This document shows, in pieces, positions 55,893-64,000 of a DNA stretch of 64,000 bases. A model generated the notes under the pieces. The model ran no database searches and had not been told where the DNA came from. It saw nothing but the letters and a program-made list of their open reading frames with translations. How positions within the stretch are numbered: position 1 is the stretch's first letter; each line of letters begins with the position of its first letter. A program made the translations under genes and the position numbers. The DNA comes from Asterias amurensis (Eukaryota; Echinodermata; Asteroidea; Forcipulatida; Asteriidae), in assembly GCF_032118995.1 (NCBI RefSeq), contig NC_092650.1, forward strand, positions 20,832,501-20,896,500, given 5' to 3'.

Positions 55893-58800
55893 CTGATTGA
55901 TTGAATACTCATGTTTTTCTTACAGCTGTATAAGTTCTACAGTGCCCCAGACCCACCCCCGGTGGAGTTGATTAGAATCCCCCAGCTGCTGGATCTATTC
56001 CTGCGGACATTGTTCAAACCAGGAGCTGTGGTCAACTCGGAGCACAGACACAAATACACATACCTCTTGGCGTACTCCGCTAGTGTCCATGAGATATACA
56101 AAAAGGTACTGCCCAGCAAAGGGACATTTTCAGCAATTTCTTTTTCTAAGGTTCATGGTTATGATTAATTTCAACCTCGTCCCCAGGGTTTGTGAGCGAT
56201 TACAAGGTTGACCGCTCTCTCACCCTAGTATTGGATCATTTGCATACCCAAAATTTTTGGATACATATGCAAATTCAAAGAGTATGGCTACTTTTCAAAA
56301 TTCACATCTTCGTTAGAATCTCGTAGTATGGTACCAGATTTAATAGCTTGGTTGTACATTGTTGGTTGCCGGCGGCTGGCTGTACCAATGAATATGGAAT
56401 ATATTCAAATATTGTAAAGTCGTTGTCCAAGTAAGGAGTTTTCATCGCAGGGTTTACTAAATAAAGTAAACCATGGGGACGAGGTTGGATTAATATAGAT
56501 CTACATGTATTATCAATTACAAAGTTATGCTAAGCATATAGATTTAGCCTGTAGGCCCTGCTTTGCTTTTTACAAAAAGATATTATGAGTATACATTTGA
56601 CATAAAAGTTTTTCTTCAACCTCATTTTTGAGATGACATCTGGATGGTCTCCAGTTTTAAGGTTCCATCGATATTTGTTGTTCCTTGTGCCTAATAAGTG
56701 TGCACCCAAGTCTATCAATATTTTCCCTATTTTAGGAAAAGCGAAGTTCGTTGAATAAGGATGAGTTGAAGTCGACATCCACAGCGATTGAGAAGGCCCA
56801 CAGTATCTGCAGTAATGACCAGAAGGTGGGATCCGAACTGACTGCTGAACTTACTGCATTCTACCAATGTGTCAGGTATGAAACTCACTATTAATGTAAA
56901 GTCAAGTCTGGAAGTGTCGCGGCCGAGCGGTTAAGAGCATCGAATTCAAACTCTGGTGCTTCTGATCAGCAGAGTGTGGGTTCGAATCCCCAGCCGTGAC
57001 ACTTGTGTCCTTAAGCAAGACACTTGACCATTGCTTCATCCTTCAGATGGGACAGTAAGCCCGTGTGTTGTGGAATGCAAGTAAAAGAACCCAGTGCACT
57101 CATCGAAAAGAGAAGGAGTTCGCCCCGGTGTTCCTGGCAGTTTTTGCTGAGTGTGATGTAGCACTGTGTAAACCCTTATAAGGTGCTAAATAGTTTGGTC
57201 TCATAGTTTATCACTTCAGTAACCTACCTTTCTGAAAGTTTGTAGATATACCCAGCGCCTTGAGTACCTTGTTTGGTAGATACGTGCGCTATATAAAACT
57301 TTGGTATTATATTATTAAAGTAAAGTCTGTCCCGAGCCAATATGGCTCATTAGGCCGGTGTTTATATCTTGTTTCATTGGAATTAAACGGCTGAGAATAT
57401 TTCTATTCCCCCTGGACAGGATGCCAGTCCATCGCAAACTCCCCCAGCCCTTGCTTGTATTGACAAATGCAATACACAATCTGAGAAATGTTTCACGCAG
57501 AAATGTCTCTCAGATTAAAATGTTTTTAAATTGCTCTCTCTAAAACCACCTTACTAAGTAAGTTTGCGTGTGTAATAATTACCAAAGGTATACCTCTCTT
57601 TAAATGGCACTGAACACTATTGGTAATTACTCAAAATAATTGTTTGCATAAAAACTTCCTTGTTAAGGAGTAATGGAGAGCTGTTTTGAGATGTTTTGCT
57701 TCTAACTCTGTGTATATTTCTAATGGTTAACAGGTATCCAGTGGTTGCTTACTTGGTACGGAGTAATGGAGAGCTGTTTTGAGATGTTTTGCTTCTAACT
57801 CTGTGTATATTTCTAATGGTTAACAGGTATCCAGTGGTTGCTCTTGGTGTTTTATACTGGGTAGACAAGACGGTCACAGATCCTGCGTATTTCCAGCGCA
57901 TCACAGATCACACACCCCTGCATCTCATTGTACTGGATGAGGTGAGTGCCCATGAGAATGTGAAGCGAATTTTGACGTCACAGCACGAATTTTTTGACAT
58001 CAAAATTCTTATCACATTCGCATTTGCAGGAAATATGAAGCAGGAAGTATATCTTTAAGATCATTCATAGAGTACAATGATGGGGAACTCTGGAATTGAT
58101 ATCTATGTAGAACTAGAAAATTGCTTTACATTAAAGACGCTGGACACCTTTGTTAATTGTCAAAGACCAGTCCTCTCACATAAAATAACAAACCTCATTT
58201 GGTCATCGAAGTTGCGAGAGAATAATGGGGGAAAAAAAACCCTTGTCGCACAAAATTGTGTGCTTTCAGATGCTTGATTTTGAGACCTCAGCTTCTCCAA
58301 TTCAATTCAAATATTTTAGTGAGAAATTACTTCTTTCTCAAAAACTATGTTTATGTAGAGTGGTGGATTGTTACTTCGAAAGTTTTTGCTTCAGAGCCAT
58401 TACATGTATAACTTGATTAATTCCACCTGTTGATGAGAGTACATTCCCAGAATAACTTCCTTGCCCTAAAGCTATTTTTTGGTAGAGATTGCACCAGACT
58501 ATTATTTACATTTGTGCCCTGACTTAATTGTGGCTAAAGCATTGTCTTGGCAGTGTAGACCAAAGCCATGAGGTCAGTGAGCAGTTAGGCAGCTAAGACA
58601 AAGCATGTACTTTTCTGGACACTCCTGCCCATCCGTGTAATCTGCTCAATAATCTGGTCTATGTTAATTCTGTATTTTTAGAGCAATTCACTGTTTAGTG
58701 CTGTGTGGGTTTCGGTTTTTCTTGTTGGTTTTTTATCGTTGTTTTTGGGTTGTTTTTACTCCAATTCGAATCAGTCTTTCAAGGTTAATTTTTAATTGCA

Positions 58801-61800
58801 TAAGTGTTTTTTCAAGTTGTTTTGTTTTCTTTTTTTGATCTTAAAGCATTTTTTTTTGAGAACCAACTAATCTTGTTTGAGAAAGTCACAGTCACGTGTT
58901 GTTTTATTTCTTGGCAAATTAATTTTGAGTTCTGTTTTTTTGGCTGTTACTATTATTGGAGTTAAGTAAATAAATCACTGTTTAAGAGCAAGATTTTGTT
59001 TTCCGTCCCAGTTTTTAAGTAGATTTGCGACTTTTCGTTAGAACCAGGGAATTTTCTATTAGTGGGCCTTTTTACGCTGTTACATTATTTTTTGGTGCCG
59101 AAACCCGGGAACGTTTATTTTTCTTAGAAATTTAGCCATTTACTTTGCTGGGACAAATTTTTTTTTCAAAAACTTTTTTTTGGGAGATAAAACGAGACCC
59201 ACACAGTGCTCTTCGGTTGGAAAACTCGAGCAGTACAGGATGACCAATACACCAACGTGTCCATCAAGCCTCTTTACACCACTGGCACCTTTTGCAAGTA
59301 CACCGCACCAGATGGCAGCAACCCAGCCCATCCCGCTGAATCCTTTCAGCCTAGTGAATTTCGACTCGCCATCACCACCTCCACAACTATCTGTACCCTC
59401 ACAACCGTCAACTTACACATCCCACCAGATCAGGGACGTCCAACTGTTCAGTGGCTCGACAAAACATGGACCCAGGATTGAGGATTGGGTGAGGGACATT
59501 CGCTATCTTCTGCAAGTGAAGGGCCCACAACCGGAACAAGCAAAATTTGCTGAAGTTGTGCGTCACACCAAGGGTGACGCCCGTGACGTGGTTTTGAACC
59601 TCGAGAGTCGAGGCCCAAGCACAGCAGAGGATGCCATCAGCGAGCTACTGGAAGAATTCGGAGACGGCTGTGCGGTGACTACCCCTATATCGGTCTTCTT
59701 TGCCAGGAGGCAGCGGCCCGATGAGGCAGCGACGGAATATGCAATAGCCTTGGAAGCTCTTCTTCGAAAGGTAGAAGATGTACACAAACGGCAAGGCCGG
59801 CCGTGCTATTTCATGGAGGACAGGGATGCCCTGCTGACTGTTCAATTTATGTCAGGCCTGCACGACGACAGAATTAAACAACGTCTCGCCCCGATGCAGC
59901 CGAGAAAGATGTCATTCAAAGCGCCCAGGTCAGAGCTTCGAATTGTTGCTGAGGAGGTTAGACAAGCCAGGACAATGAGACGACATACTTTTCAACTTAA
60001 TCAACAGTCAACAGAACAGAAGACGCCAGTAAGTGCTGCTGACGTTACACAAGCGAAGAGCAAATCCCACGATCTCGGCAAACAGATTGGAGAGCTGTCC
60101 TCGATGATGCACCAACACATGACGGCCATTGACCATGTCCTCCAGGGTCAACACTCCTTGGGACAGCGGGTCCAACACCTCGAGGATGCGATGAGCCGCG
60201 TATCCATGAAAGCACCCTGGATGGGCCCAACCAACTCAGGCCGAGCTCCGACGCCAGCAGGGAGGTGTTACAACTGCGGTGAGACTGGTCATTACGCGAG
60301 GCAATGCGGAAGGTCGAGACGGCAACCACAAGTCGAGAGGCAAAACCAGAACCCGTTAAACTAGATAGACCTGCCGATGATGGGCACATGGCAGGTATAT
60401 CTAGTTTGGACAGCCCTACTGGGAGTAATTACCAATAGTGTCCAGTGCCGTTATTGGCGGTAATTTTGCTGTTAGATGTGTAAGCAAAAATATTTTTTAA
60501 AAGACAGTGTAGTCCAAAGTTGAGATAAAATGTGTTGATTTATGTTTGACTTTGCCAACAGGTAGTGAACTGCCATCCACTCATCCATGGTAAGGTTTTG
60601 GATCTATTGAAGCGATTATTTGAAGACCCCTACCCACAGCTTGATGTACTCGTTCAGGTAAACTTCAGTAAACAGTATTGTCCAAGGCCCACACTTCGTG
60701 TATCACAACTTATATATGAAATAACAAAACTGTGAAAATTTAGGCCTAATCGGTCATCGGAATCGGGAGAAACTAACGGGAAAACGTTTCGCCGTGTCAT
60801 GGCATGTGTTTATAAAATAAATCTTTCATTCTCGATACCGAGAATTTATATTGTTTTAATGTTTTCTCAAAGAGTAAAGCATTTCATGGAATAATATTTC
60901 AAGAGAAGTCTTTCACCTTTTGTAAACCCTGTAAGTTATTTGTAAATCTGTTAACTTTTAATTTTTTTTCTGTTCCGAAAGTGTCCAATGGCTTTAATAG
61001 ACCTTGTTGAGTATTCAAATACCTGCCCTCTCAAATATTCAAATACCTGCTCTACAACATGGCATCTGTATTAAAGCGGCATGTATGCAAGCATGTGTCA
61101 TAGAAATCAAACCGGGAGCGCTGCATGATGCGTGCTTCATTGATGTTTGTGTTAAGACCCGAATACGGCCTGCCCTACAAGATGTCCACTTTCATAGCAA
61201 CAAAGGGGTTATTCGATACAGTCTATAGCACTCTGTGCTAATGGAGTCACTTTTGCCTAAAATACCCGACTGTCAGACAAACATGTCACTACGCGATCAC
61301 TGTGTCATCGACGCCCCAAACTCCACTAGTAGTGTAGATAGTTTCCAGTTTTCCAGTCTTCTCACTTGGTCTATCCGAACATATGCATAAAATAACAAAT
61401 TTGTGAAAATTTGGGCTCAATTGGTCAGGGACAGAAAAGCACCCTTTTGCATTACTTTGTGTGCTTTAAATGCCAGAAGGCAGGCTTGAAGTCTTTCTCA
61501 GTTTCAAATATTTAAGTGAGAAATTACCTCTTTCTCAAAAGCTATGTTACTTCAGAGGGAGTCGTTCCTCACAACAGTTTATACTGTCAACAGCTCTCCA
61601 TTGTTCATTACCGAGTGAGCTTTATTCTAAAAAATATTTTGAGTAAATGCCAATGGTATCCACTGCCTTTAAAATTAATGTTATTATTCTTTATGACACT
61701 GTGCACAGATGGAGTTGAAAAAGACCATTTTAGATCGGATGGTTCATTTACTCAGTAAAGGCTTTGTGGTTCCTGTCGTCCAGTACATTGCCAAATGTGT

Positions 61801-62851
61801 CGACCAACTAGATACAGACATGTCTCTCATCCGCCACTTTGTAACAGAGGTAAGCCCCAACCATCGCATGCTTATTCATAAAATAAAATAAAAATAATAT
61901 TGACCCAATTCACCTGACCTCATCATCAGACTAATCTTTGATGCGCCATACTGGTAGGCAATGTCACTCTGTGCGCTATTAAGTGAAGTGCGCATTGTAG
62001 GTGATGCAGCGTTTACATGCAAACCTATTGACCACAAAGATGGTGGCGAGGCACAGTCGCCGCGTGTGGCGTGCGTGCAAGGGGTCACAATATGCTGTAA
62101 TGCATCTTAGAATTAAAAATAAGTCGTGACTTGTGTCAAGGTTGTGACTGTTTGAGGCGCAACTAGTCGAGTAGTAAACTCTAGTCATCCAGGCCTACTT
62201 CTGGTGCATTGTTCATCATCTCTCTCTCTCATTATCAACGTTTTGTTGTTAGGTTTTGGACATGATCGCACCACCCTACACATCAGAGTTTGTTCATCTG
62301 TTTTCACCCATCATAGAGAACCAGGACATCACAGGGACGTTGAGGAACGAAGAGGGCAAAGATCCAGTCTCTAATTTCATTGGTAAGAAAGATGAAGATG
62401 AAGTAAAGGACCTAGTAATGGTTATGGGAGGAAAATGCGTCTGTCGCTTGCAGGGGGTGGGGGTGGGTTGCTGTCTATCTTGCCTTTTTTGTTTTAGGTG
62501 TAGCTTGCAGGCATGAAGGGCTCCTTCCAGCCACATCAACCCTTTATGACCACGAAGCACAGCCAAGATTGAAAATGTTTGATTTTTCTCGAGGCTGGAA
62601 AACCGGATGGTCTTGAAAACCCTCGTGGCACAGCAGAGAACCAACGCACAACTCAACTCACATATGACCCCGACCAGGAATCAAACCGGTGTCACCTTGG
62701 TGAGAGGCGAGCACTGTACGCTCATGCCAACCATGCCACCCACAGGTAGTTCTAAGTAGCGCATAAACTTACTGAATCTTAATAATTTTTTTGTGTGTTT
62801 CCTTTTCTATCCACAGTTCACTGCAAGACAAACTTCATTATGATGACTTGA
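49345..62851 (+). CDS. NELFCD: Negative elongation factor C/D (NELF-C/D, TH1-like)
   Basis: Fifteen coding exons: 49345-49386, 50223-50386, 51081-51190, 51862-51971, 53082-53189, 53768-53920, 54381-54511, 55281-55401, 55926-56105, 56736-56875, 57827-57941, 60562-60657, 61709-61849, 62253-62382, 62817-62851. Lengths sum to 1776 nt, giving 591 residues (human about 590), with every phase consistent. NELF-C/D binds NELF-A and sits at the core of the NELF complex that holds RNA polymerase II in promoter-proximal pause. Conserved stretches include [93 protein letters not shown] and [10 protein letters not shown]. The N-terminus (residues 1-30) is very acidic, as in orthologues. The C-terminus ends [10 protein letters not shown], like the human HCKSNFIMVN. 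Intron 11 carries an LTR element, and the exon 11 acceptor is duplicated (see findings). Confidence 0.98.
50043..50234 (+). repeat. Degenerate TTGATAACCTTGTGATATTG array before NELFCD exon 2
   Basis: TTGATTATTGATTATC / CTTGTGATATTGA-type units repeat. The unit TATTGAYTAGGATGTTGAT occurs twice, once at the true exon 2 acceptor (50223) and once 129 bp upstream (50094). Confidence 0.65.
50635..50834. mobile_element. 200-bp MITE with 20-bp perfect inverted ends (AGGGAGCGTCTCAAAAGTCG)
   Basis: The left AGGGAGCGTCTCAAAAGTCG and right CGACTTTTGAGACGCTCCCT are exact inverse complements. TAA on each side could be a 3-bp target duplication, as in PIF/Harbinger elements. A GCGGGCATATGCCCGC palindrome lies inside. 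Confidence 0.85.
50925..51055. repeat. Repeat family E copy, just upstream of NELFCD exon 3
   Basis: GAGTGTTGGTTCTGAAAAGA, AATGGTGTTACCGCAAACG and AGTTTCAAATCCTACTTCTC. It ends about 25 bp before the exon 3 acceptor and may supply its pyrimidine tract. Confidence 0.6.
52228..52480 (+). mobile_element. LINE reverse-transcriptase C-terminal fragment
   Basis: One frame reads [20 protein letters not shown] then [11 protein letters not shown], followed by a 3' UTR with ACCCAGCAGGGTGGATATG and an ATT-rich tail. Same family as 21105-21310. Confidence 0.85.
52586..53006 (-). mobile_element. MITE family A, full length, TTAA at both ends
   Basis: Terminal repeats TTAAAGGCAGTGGACACTAT and ATAGTGTCCACTGCCTTTAA are exact inverse complements, so this is the best reference copy. 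A short internal duplication (TGTCTCGAAATCAAGCATC, twice) is specific to this copy. Confidence 0.9.
53594..53632 (+). repeat. (TA)n and poly(G) low-complexity stretch
   Basis: About seven TA dinucleotides followed by T7 and G10. Confidence 0.8.
53966..54273 (+). mobile_element. MITE family A, right end lost
   Basis: TTAAAGACAGTGGACACTAT to CTATCAACCTCTCC; the frame continuing from NELFCD exon 6 into it is intronic read-through. Confidence 0.85.
54611..54850. mobile_element. Fold-back element with GAGCCCAGTTTCATGGCTCT ends
   Basis: The left GAGCCCAGTTTCATGGCTCTGCT and right AGCAGAGCCATGAAATTTGGCTC are inverted. Related in its end sequence to family B but with a different interior. Confidence 0.7.
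54985..55145. repeat. Repeat family E copy
   Basis: AAACTATAAATAAATCGTGA, ACTTGCGGGTACAACCAT and GAGTGTTGGCTCTGAAAT match the copy at 17213. Confidence 0.6.
55490..55742 (+). repeat. tRNA-derived SINE
   Basis: The head 55492-55571 resembles a class II tRNA (Leu/Ser type): A-box TGGCCGAGCGGTTAAG, B-box GGGTTCGGATCCC, closing GTGAC. The body has GTAGTGCTTTCTGCTCTA and GATGATACCCAAGCCTACAT. The head is followed by SINE body and so is not a functional tRNA gene. Confidence 0.85.
55794..55903 (+). repeat. (TTGA)n microsatellite
   Basis: About 27 tetramers with two single-base interruptions, ending 22 bp before NELFCD exon 9. Confidence 0.95.
56914..57313 (+). repeat. tRNA-derived SINE, long type
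   Basis: tRNA-like head 56914-57000 with B-box GGTTCGAATCCC, then CTTGTGTCCTTAAGCAAGAC, and a tail CAGCGCCTTGAGTACCTTG then GTGCGCTATATAAAACTTTG and a TATTATATTATTA end. The shared head joined to a different tail from the SINE at 55490 defines a second subfamily. Confidence 0.85.
57600..57692 (-). repeat. MITE family A, left end, joined to the exon 11 duplication
   Basis: TTTAAATGGCACTGAACACT to AGTAATGGAGAGCTGTTTT. Its CTTGGTAACGAGTAATGGAG-type stretch is also the start of the duplicated 93-bp unit. Confidence 0.75.
57667..57842 (+). repeat. 93-bp-period tandem duplication spanning the NELFCD exon 11 splice acceptor
   Basis: The 83 bases at 57667-57749 and 57760-57842 are identical. Each copy contains the same acceptor (TTAACAG) and the first 16 bases of exon 11. 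The downstream copy (exon start 57827) continues into the conserved coding sequence. The upstream copy (exon start 57734) opens a frame that hits TGA after 16 codons. Confidence 0.9.
57950..58045 (+). repeat. Repeat family D, short copy
   Basis: GTGAAGCGAATTTTGACGTC to CATTCGCATTTGCAGGAAAT; starts just after the exon 11 donor. Confidence 0.6.
58428..59084 (+). repeat. Putative 5' LTR
   Basis: Begins TGTTGATGAG and ends GCTGTTACA (TG...CA, with short TGT/ACA inverted ends), 8 bp before the primer-binding site. It holds an AATAAA at 58969-58974 about 110 bp before its end, a normal place for an LTR poly(A) signal. There is no second copy in the window, so the left edge is a guess from the TGT start. 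Confidence 0.5.
59093..59110 (+). other. Retroelement primer-binding site complementary to tRNA-Phe
   Basis: TGGTGCCGAAACCCGGGA is the reverse complement of the 3' end of the animal cytosolic tRNA-Phe(GAA), whose acceptor starts GCCGAAA and ends with discriminator A plus CCA, over 18 of 18 bases. Its place between the LTR end and gag supports the call. The tRNA sequence is from established knowledge, not from this window. Confidence 0.8.
59180..60364 (+). CDS. Retroelement Gag polyprotein (PNMA/Arc-type capsid with CCHC zinc knuckle), gag-only
   Basis: A single uninterrupted 394-codon frame in NELFCD intron 11, sense to the host gene. Residues about 88-260 look like a Ty3/Gypsy-lineage capsid related to PNMA proteins: FSG followed by a conserved Trp (W103), an amphipathic helical run, and [19 protein letters not shown]. 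Residues about 290-340 could form a coiled coil. A CCHC zinc knuckle follows (C363, C366, H371, C376; spacing C-X2-C-X4-H-X4-C), then a basic tail and stop. No protease, reverse transcriptase or integrase follows. It starts 70 bp after the primer-binding site, which fits a retroelement gag. It is either a recent, non-autonomous or truncated element or a capsid gene kept intact; the sequence alone cannot decide. Several upstream in-frame codons before the ATG are T/A-rich leader sequence. Confidence 0.85.
   Translation: MGDKTRPTQCSSVGKLEQYRMTNTPTCPSSLFTPLAPFASTPHQMAATQPIPLNPFSLVNFDSPSPPPQLSVPSQPSTYTSHQIRDVQLFSGSTKHGPRIEDWVRDIRYLLQVKGPQPEQAKFAEVVRHTKGDARDVVLNLESRGPSTAEDAISELLEEFGDGCAVTTPISVFFARRQRPDEAATEYAIALEALLRKVEDVHKRQGRPCYFMEDRDALLTVQFMSGLHDDRIKQRLAPMQPRKMSFKAPRSELRIVAEEVRQARTMRRHTFQLNQQSTEQKTPVSAADVTQAKSKSHDLGKQIGELSSMMHQHMTAIDHVLQGQHSLGQRVQHLEDAMSRVSMKAPWMGPTNSGRAPTPAGRCYNCGETGHYARQCGRSRRQPQVERQNQNPLN
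60997..61226. mobile_element. MITE with ATAGACCTTGTTGAGTA ends
   Basis: The left ATAGACCTTGTTGAGTATTC and right GGGTTATTCGATACAGTCTAT are imperfect inverse complements; the interior shares TACAAGATGTCCACTTTCAT with the element at 23583. Confidence 0.75.
61352..61673 (+). mobile_element. MITE family A, left end lost
   Basis: CCAGTCTTCTCACTTGGTCT to GGTATCCACTGCCTTTAA. It ends about 35 bp upstream of NELFCD exon 13. Confidence 0.8.
61897..62093 (-). mobile_element. MITE family F, second copy
   Basis: TATTGACCCAATTCACCTGA to GCAAGGGGTCACAATA, the reverse of the copy at 8320-8545. Confidence 0.75.
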
Positions 62852-62968
62852 TGTGGACACAAGAGGGCAGCAGACTGTCTGAGCGGTGGTCGATTCTGAT
62901 TCAGTTGTTGATGACATCAGAACCAGAAGAAATGCTGGGATTGATCGCTGTCCCGTCTCTGCTGTACA

Positions 62969-63034
62969 CGCCCTCTATGTCAACTTTGGACCAATTGAAA
63001 AACGCCCTCTATGTCAACTTTGGACCAACTGAAC
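62969..63034 (+). repeat. 34-bp tandem duplication in NELFCD 3' UTR
   Basis: Two near-identical copies of a unit beginning CGCCCTCTATGTCAACTTTG (62969 and 63003). It lies after the stop codon, so it does not change the protein. Confidence 0.8.
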
Positions 63035-63193
63035 TAGTTCCCAATGGGTTAGACTGGGCCCCTGTCTGTATCCGCAAGGTTAAAGACAGGTCCCTGCTGC
63101 TAGATCCAGTGATTCCATTGGTCCATTGGATACAATGATATGATAAACGCGCAGTGACTTTGATGCCCAAATAGTCGCTGCTGTCAAGTCCGC

Positions 63194-63228
63194 AATAAAT
63201 TTGACTGCGTATCTCTATGTGAAATAAA
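63194..63228 (+). other. Candidate NELFCD poly(A) signals
   Basis: Two AATAAA hexamers (63194-63199 and 63223-63228) lie about 345-375 bp after the NELFCD stop codon. Either could end the transcript; a further AATAAA-like stretch occurs near 63413. Confidence 0.5.
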
Positions 63229-63644
63229 TGAGGTCAATGGTTAAACCACACGCCAGTTTTTGATGCCGGTAATGATATACAGGACTGAGCATACAGAATG
63301 CTGAATTTTAACATGCGGCCAAATTGGCTGCACACATTAACCCTCCTACTGCCTGACCTTTTAATATTATCCACATTGATTTTGTGTGATCGATAAACTA
63401 TGTCAGTCTTTAAAATAAAGTCTTGTCAGAAAGTTCTGTGTGCACCTTTGTGCCATCACACACAACCCATCAAGTTGAATGGATTCAAAAAGTTTGTCAA
63501 CTTTCCTTTCCAAAGTTTCAAAAACATGGTATACGGATTTGAATATAGCATGTCCTATCTGAGCCTCTTTTTACACTTTCATCCTATGGGCAAGCAGCTT
63601 ATCTCTGTTCTTACTTTTTGCAAAATGTATTTTTTTGAGTAAGT

Positions 63645-63905
63645 GACGTGTCATGGCCGAGCGGTTAAGAGCACCGGATTCACGCTGTGGTGTTTGATCA
63701 GCAGAGTGTGGGCAGAGTATGGGTTTGAACCCCGGTCGTGACACTTGATAGTTAAAGTGTTGGAGGTAGTGCTCTCTGCTCTATCGGCCAGGCTTTGGAC
63801 TGATGATACCTAACCCTACATTCATATGGACTGTAAAAGGGGTAACCCTGTTTCAGCCCCAAGACCAGGTGGCAACGGCCTCTGGCAAAAAAATAATTGT
63901 AGCCC
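63645..63905 (+). repeat. tRNA-derived SINE
   Basis: Same head (GTCATGGCCGAGCGGTTAAG, B-box GGGTTTGAACCCC) and body as the SINE at 55490, here downstream of NELFCD. A short internal duplication (GTGTGGGCAGAGTATGGG) is unique to this copy. Confidence 0.85.
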
Positions 63906-64000
63906 ACACCTTGAAGACGCCTTCAGGCCTTTAGTCTGGCAAATTGCATAACAAAAAAGGAAACAAAATGTGTTGTTTTGCCAAGAAAGGGCCGTTCTGG

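Larger units (their letters stand above)
58428..60418 (+). mobile_element. Truncated LTR retrotransposon: putative 5' LTR, PBS, leader, gag
   Basis: The order is LTR-like AT-rich segment, tRNA-Phe primer-binding site, short leader, gag frame, then abrupt end without pol, polypurine tract or a recognisable 3' LTR. On both sides lie pieces of the same MITE (58131 to about 58350 and 60424-60452), so the element was probably inserted into, or replaced the middle of, that MITE. The segment between about 58350 and 58427 is unassigned. Lineage from the gag is Ty3/Gypsy-like. End points are estimates. Confidence 0.7.
58131..60452 (+). mobile_element. MITE family A split by the LTR element
   Basis: Left part 58131 to about 58350 starts TTAAAGACGCTGGACACC. 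Right part 60424-60452 is GAGTAATTACCAATAGTG plus TCCAGTGCC. Everything between is the LTR element and unassigned flank. Confidence 0.75.

Noticed and set aside
59140-59331. Minus-strand frames inside the gag region (for example 59140-59331 and 60045-60389)
   Set aside because: Antisense shadows of the gag frame.
62294-62656. 120-codon minus-strand frame over NELFCD exon 14
   Set aside because: Antisense to a conserved exon, with no family resemblance.

Overview
This is a gene-sparse, repeat-rich, AT-leaning piece of an animal nuclear genome. Exons have clean GT-AG introns and the proteins are clearly metazoan. The spacer DNA is packed with short inverted-repeat elements, tRNA-derived SINEs and LINE tails. 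The style of these repeats, especially the many copies of a TTAA-flanked element ending GGCAGTGGACACTATTGG, suggests an echinoderm, most likely a sea star. That identification is inference; no database was searched.

Layout. Positions 1-8053 lie downstream of the first gene and hold only repeats (a minisatellite at about 345-970, several MITEs, a SINE remnant). From 8054 to 40065 on the minus strand is a 10-exon, 494-residue SLC7 light-chain amino-acid transporter closest to SLC7A11 (xCT). Its long introns are filled with MITEs, LINE tails and microsatellites. Positions 40066-45476 are intergenic, with repeats only. From 45477 to 49004 on the minus strand is SNRPB (spliceosomal SmB), 6 coding exons and 218 residues. 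About 340 bp separate its start codon from that of NELFCD (49345-62851, plus strand, 15 coding exons, 591 residues), so the two housekeeping genes appear to share a bidirectional promoter. Every exon junction of all three genes was phase-checked and gives an uninterrupted reading frame. The window ends in the NELFCD 3' flank with a tRNA-derived SINE.

The genes do not form a pathway. SNRPB and NELFCD both act in RNA polymerase II transcript production (splicing, and promoter-proximal pausing), which fits co-expression from a shared promoter. The transporter acts at the plasma membrane and is independent.

The most interesting points are: (1) an LTR retroelement fragment in NELFCD intron 11, with a primer-binding site fitting tRNA-Phe over 18 nt and an intact 394-codon PNMA/Arc-type Gag reading frame but no pol and no 3' LTR, nested in a MITE; (2) an exact 83-bp tandem duplication (period 93 bp) carrying the splice acceptor of NELFCD exon 11, which makes an in-frame decoy acceptor leading to a stop, with a similar but weaker case before exon 2; (3) two tiny hairpin insertions (60 and 65 bp), each flanked by a 9-bp direct repeat, in one MITE copy; (4) loss in the transporter of the TM3 charged residue that characterises xCT.
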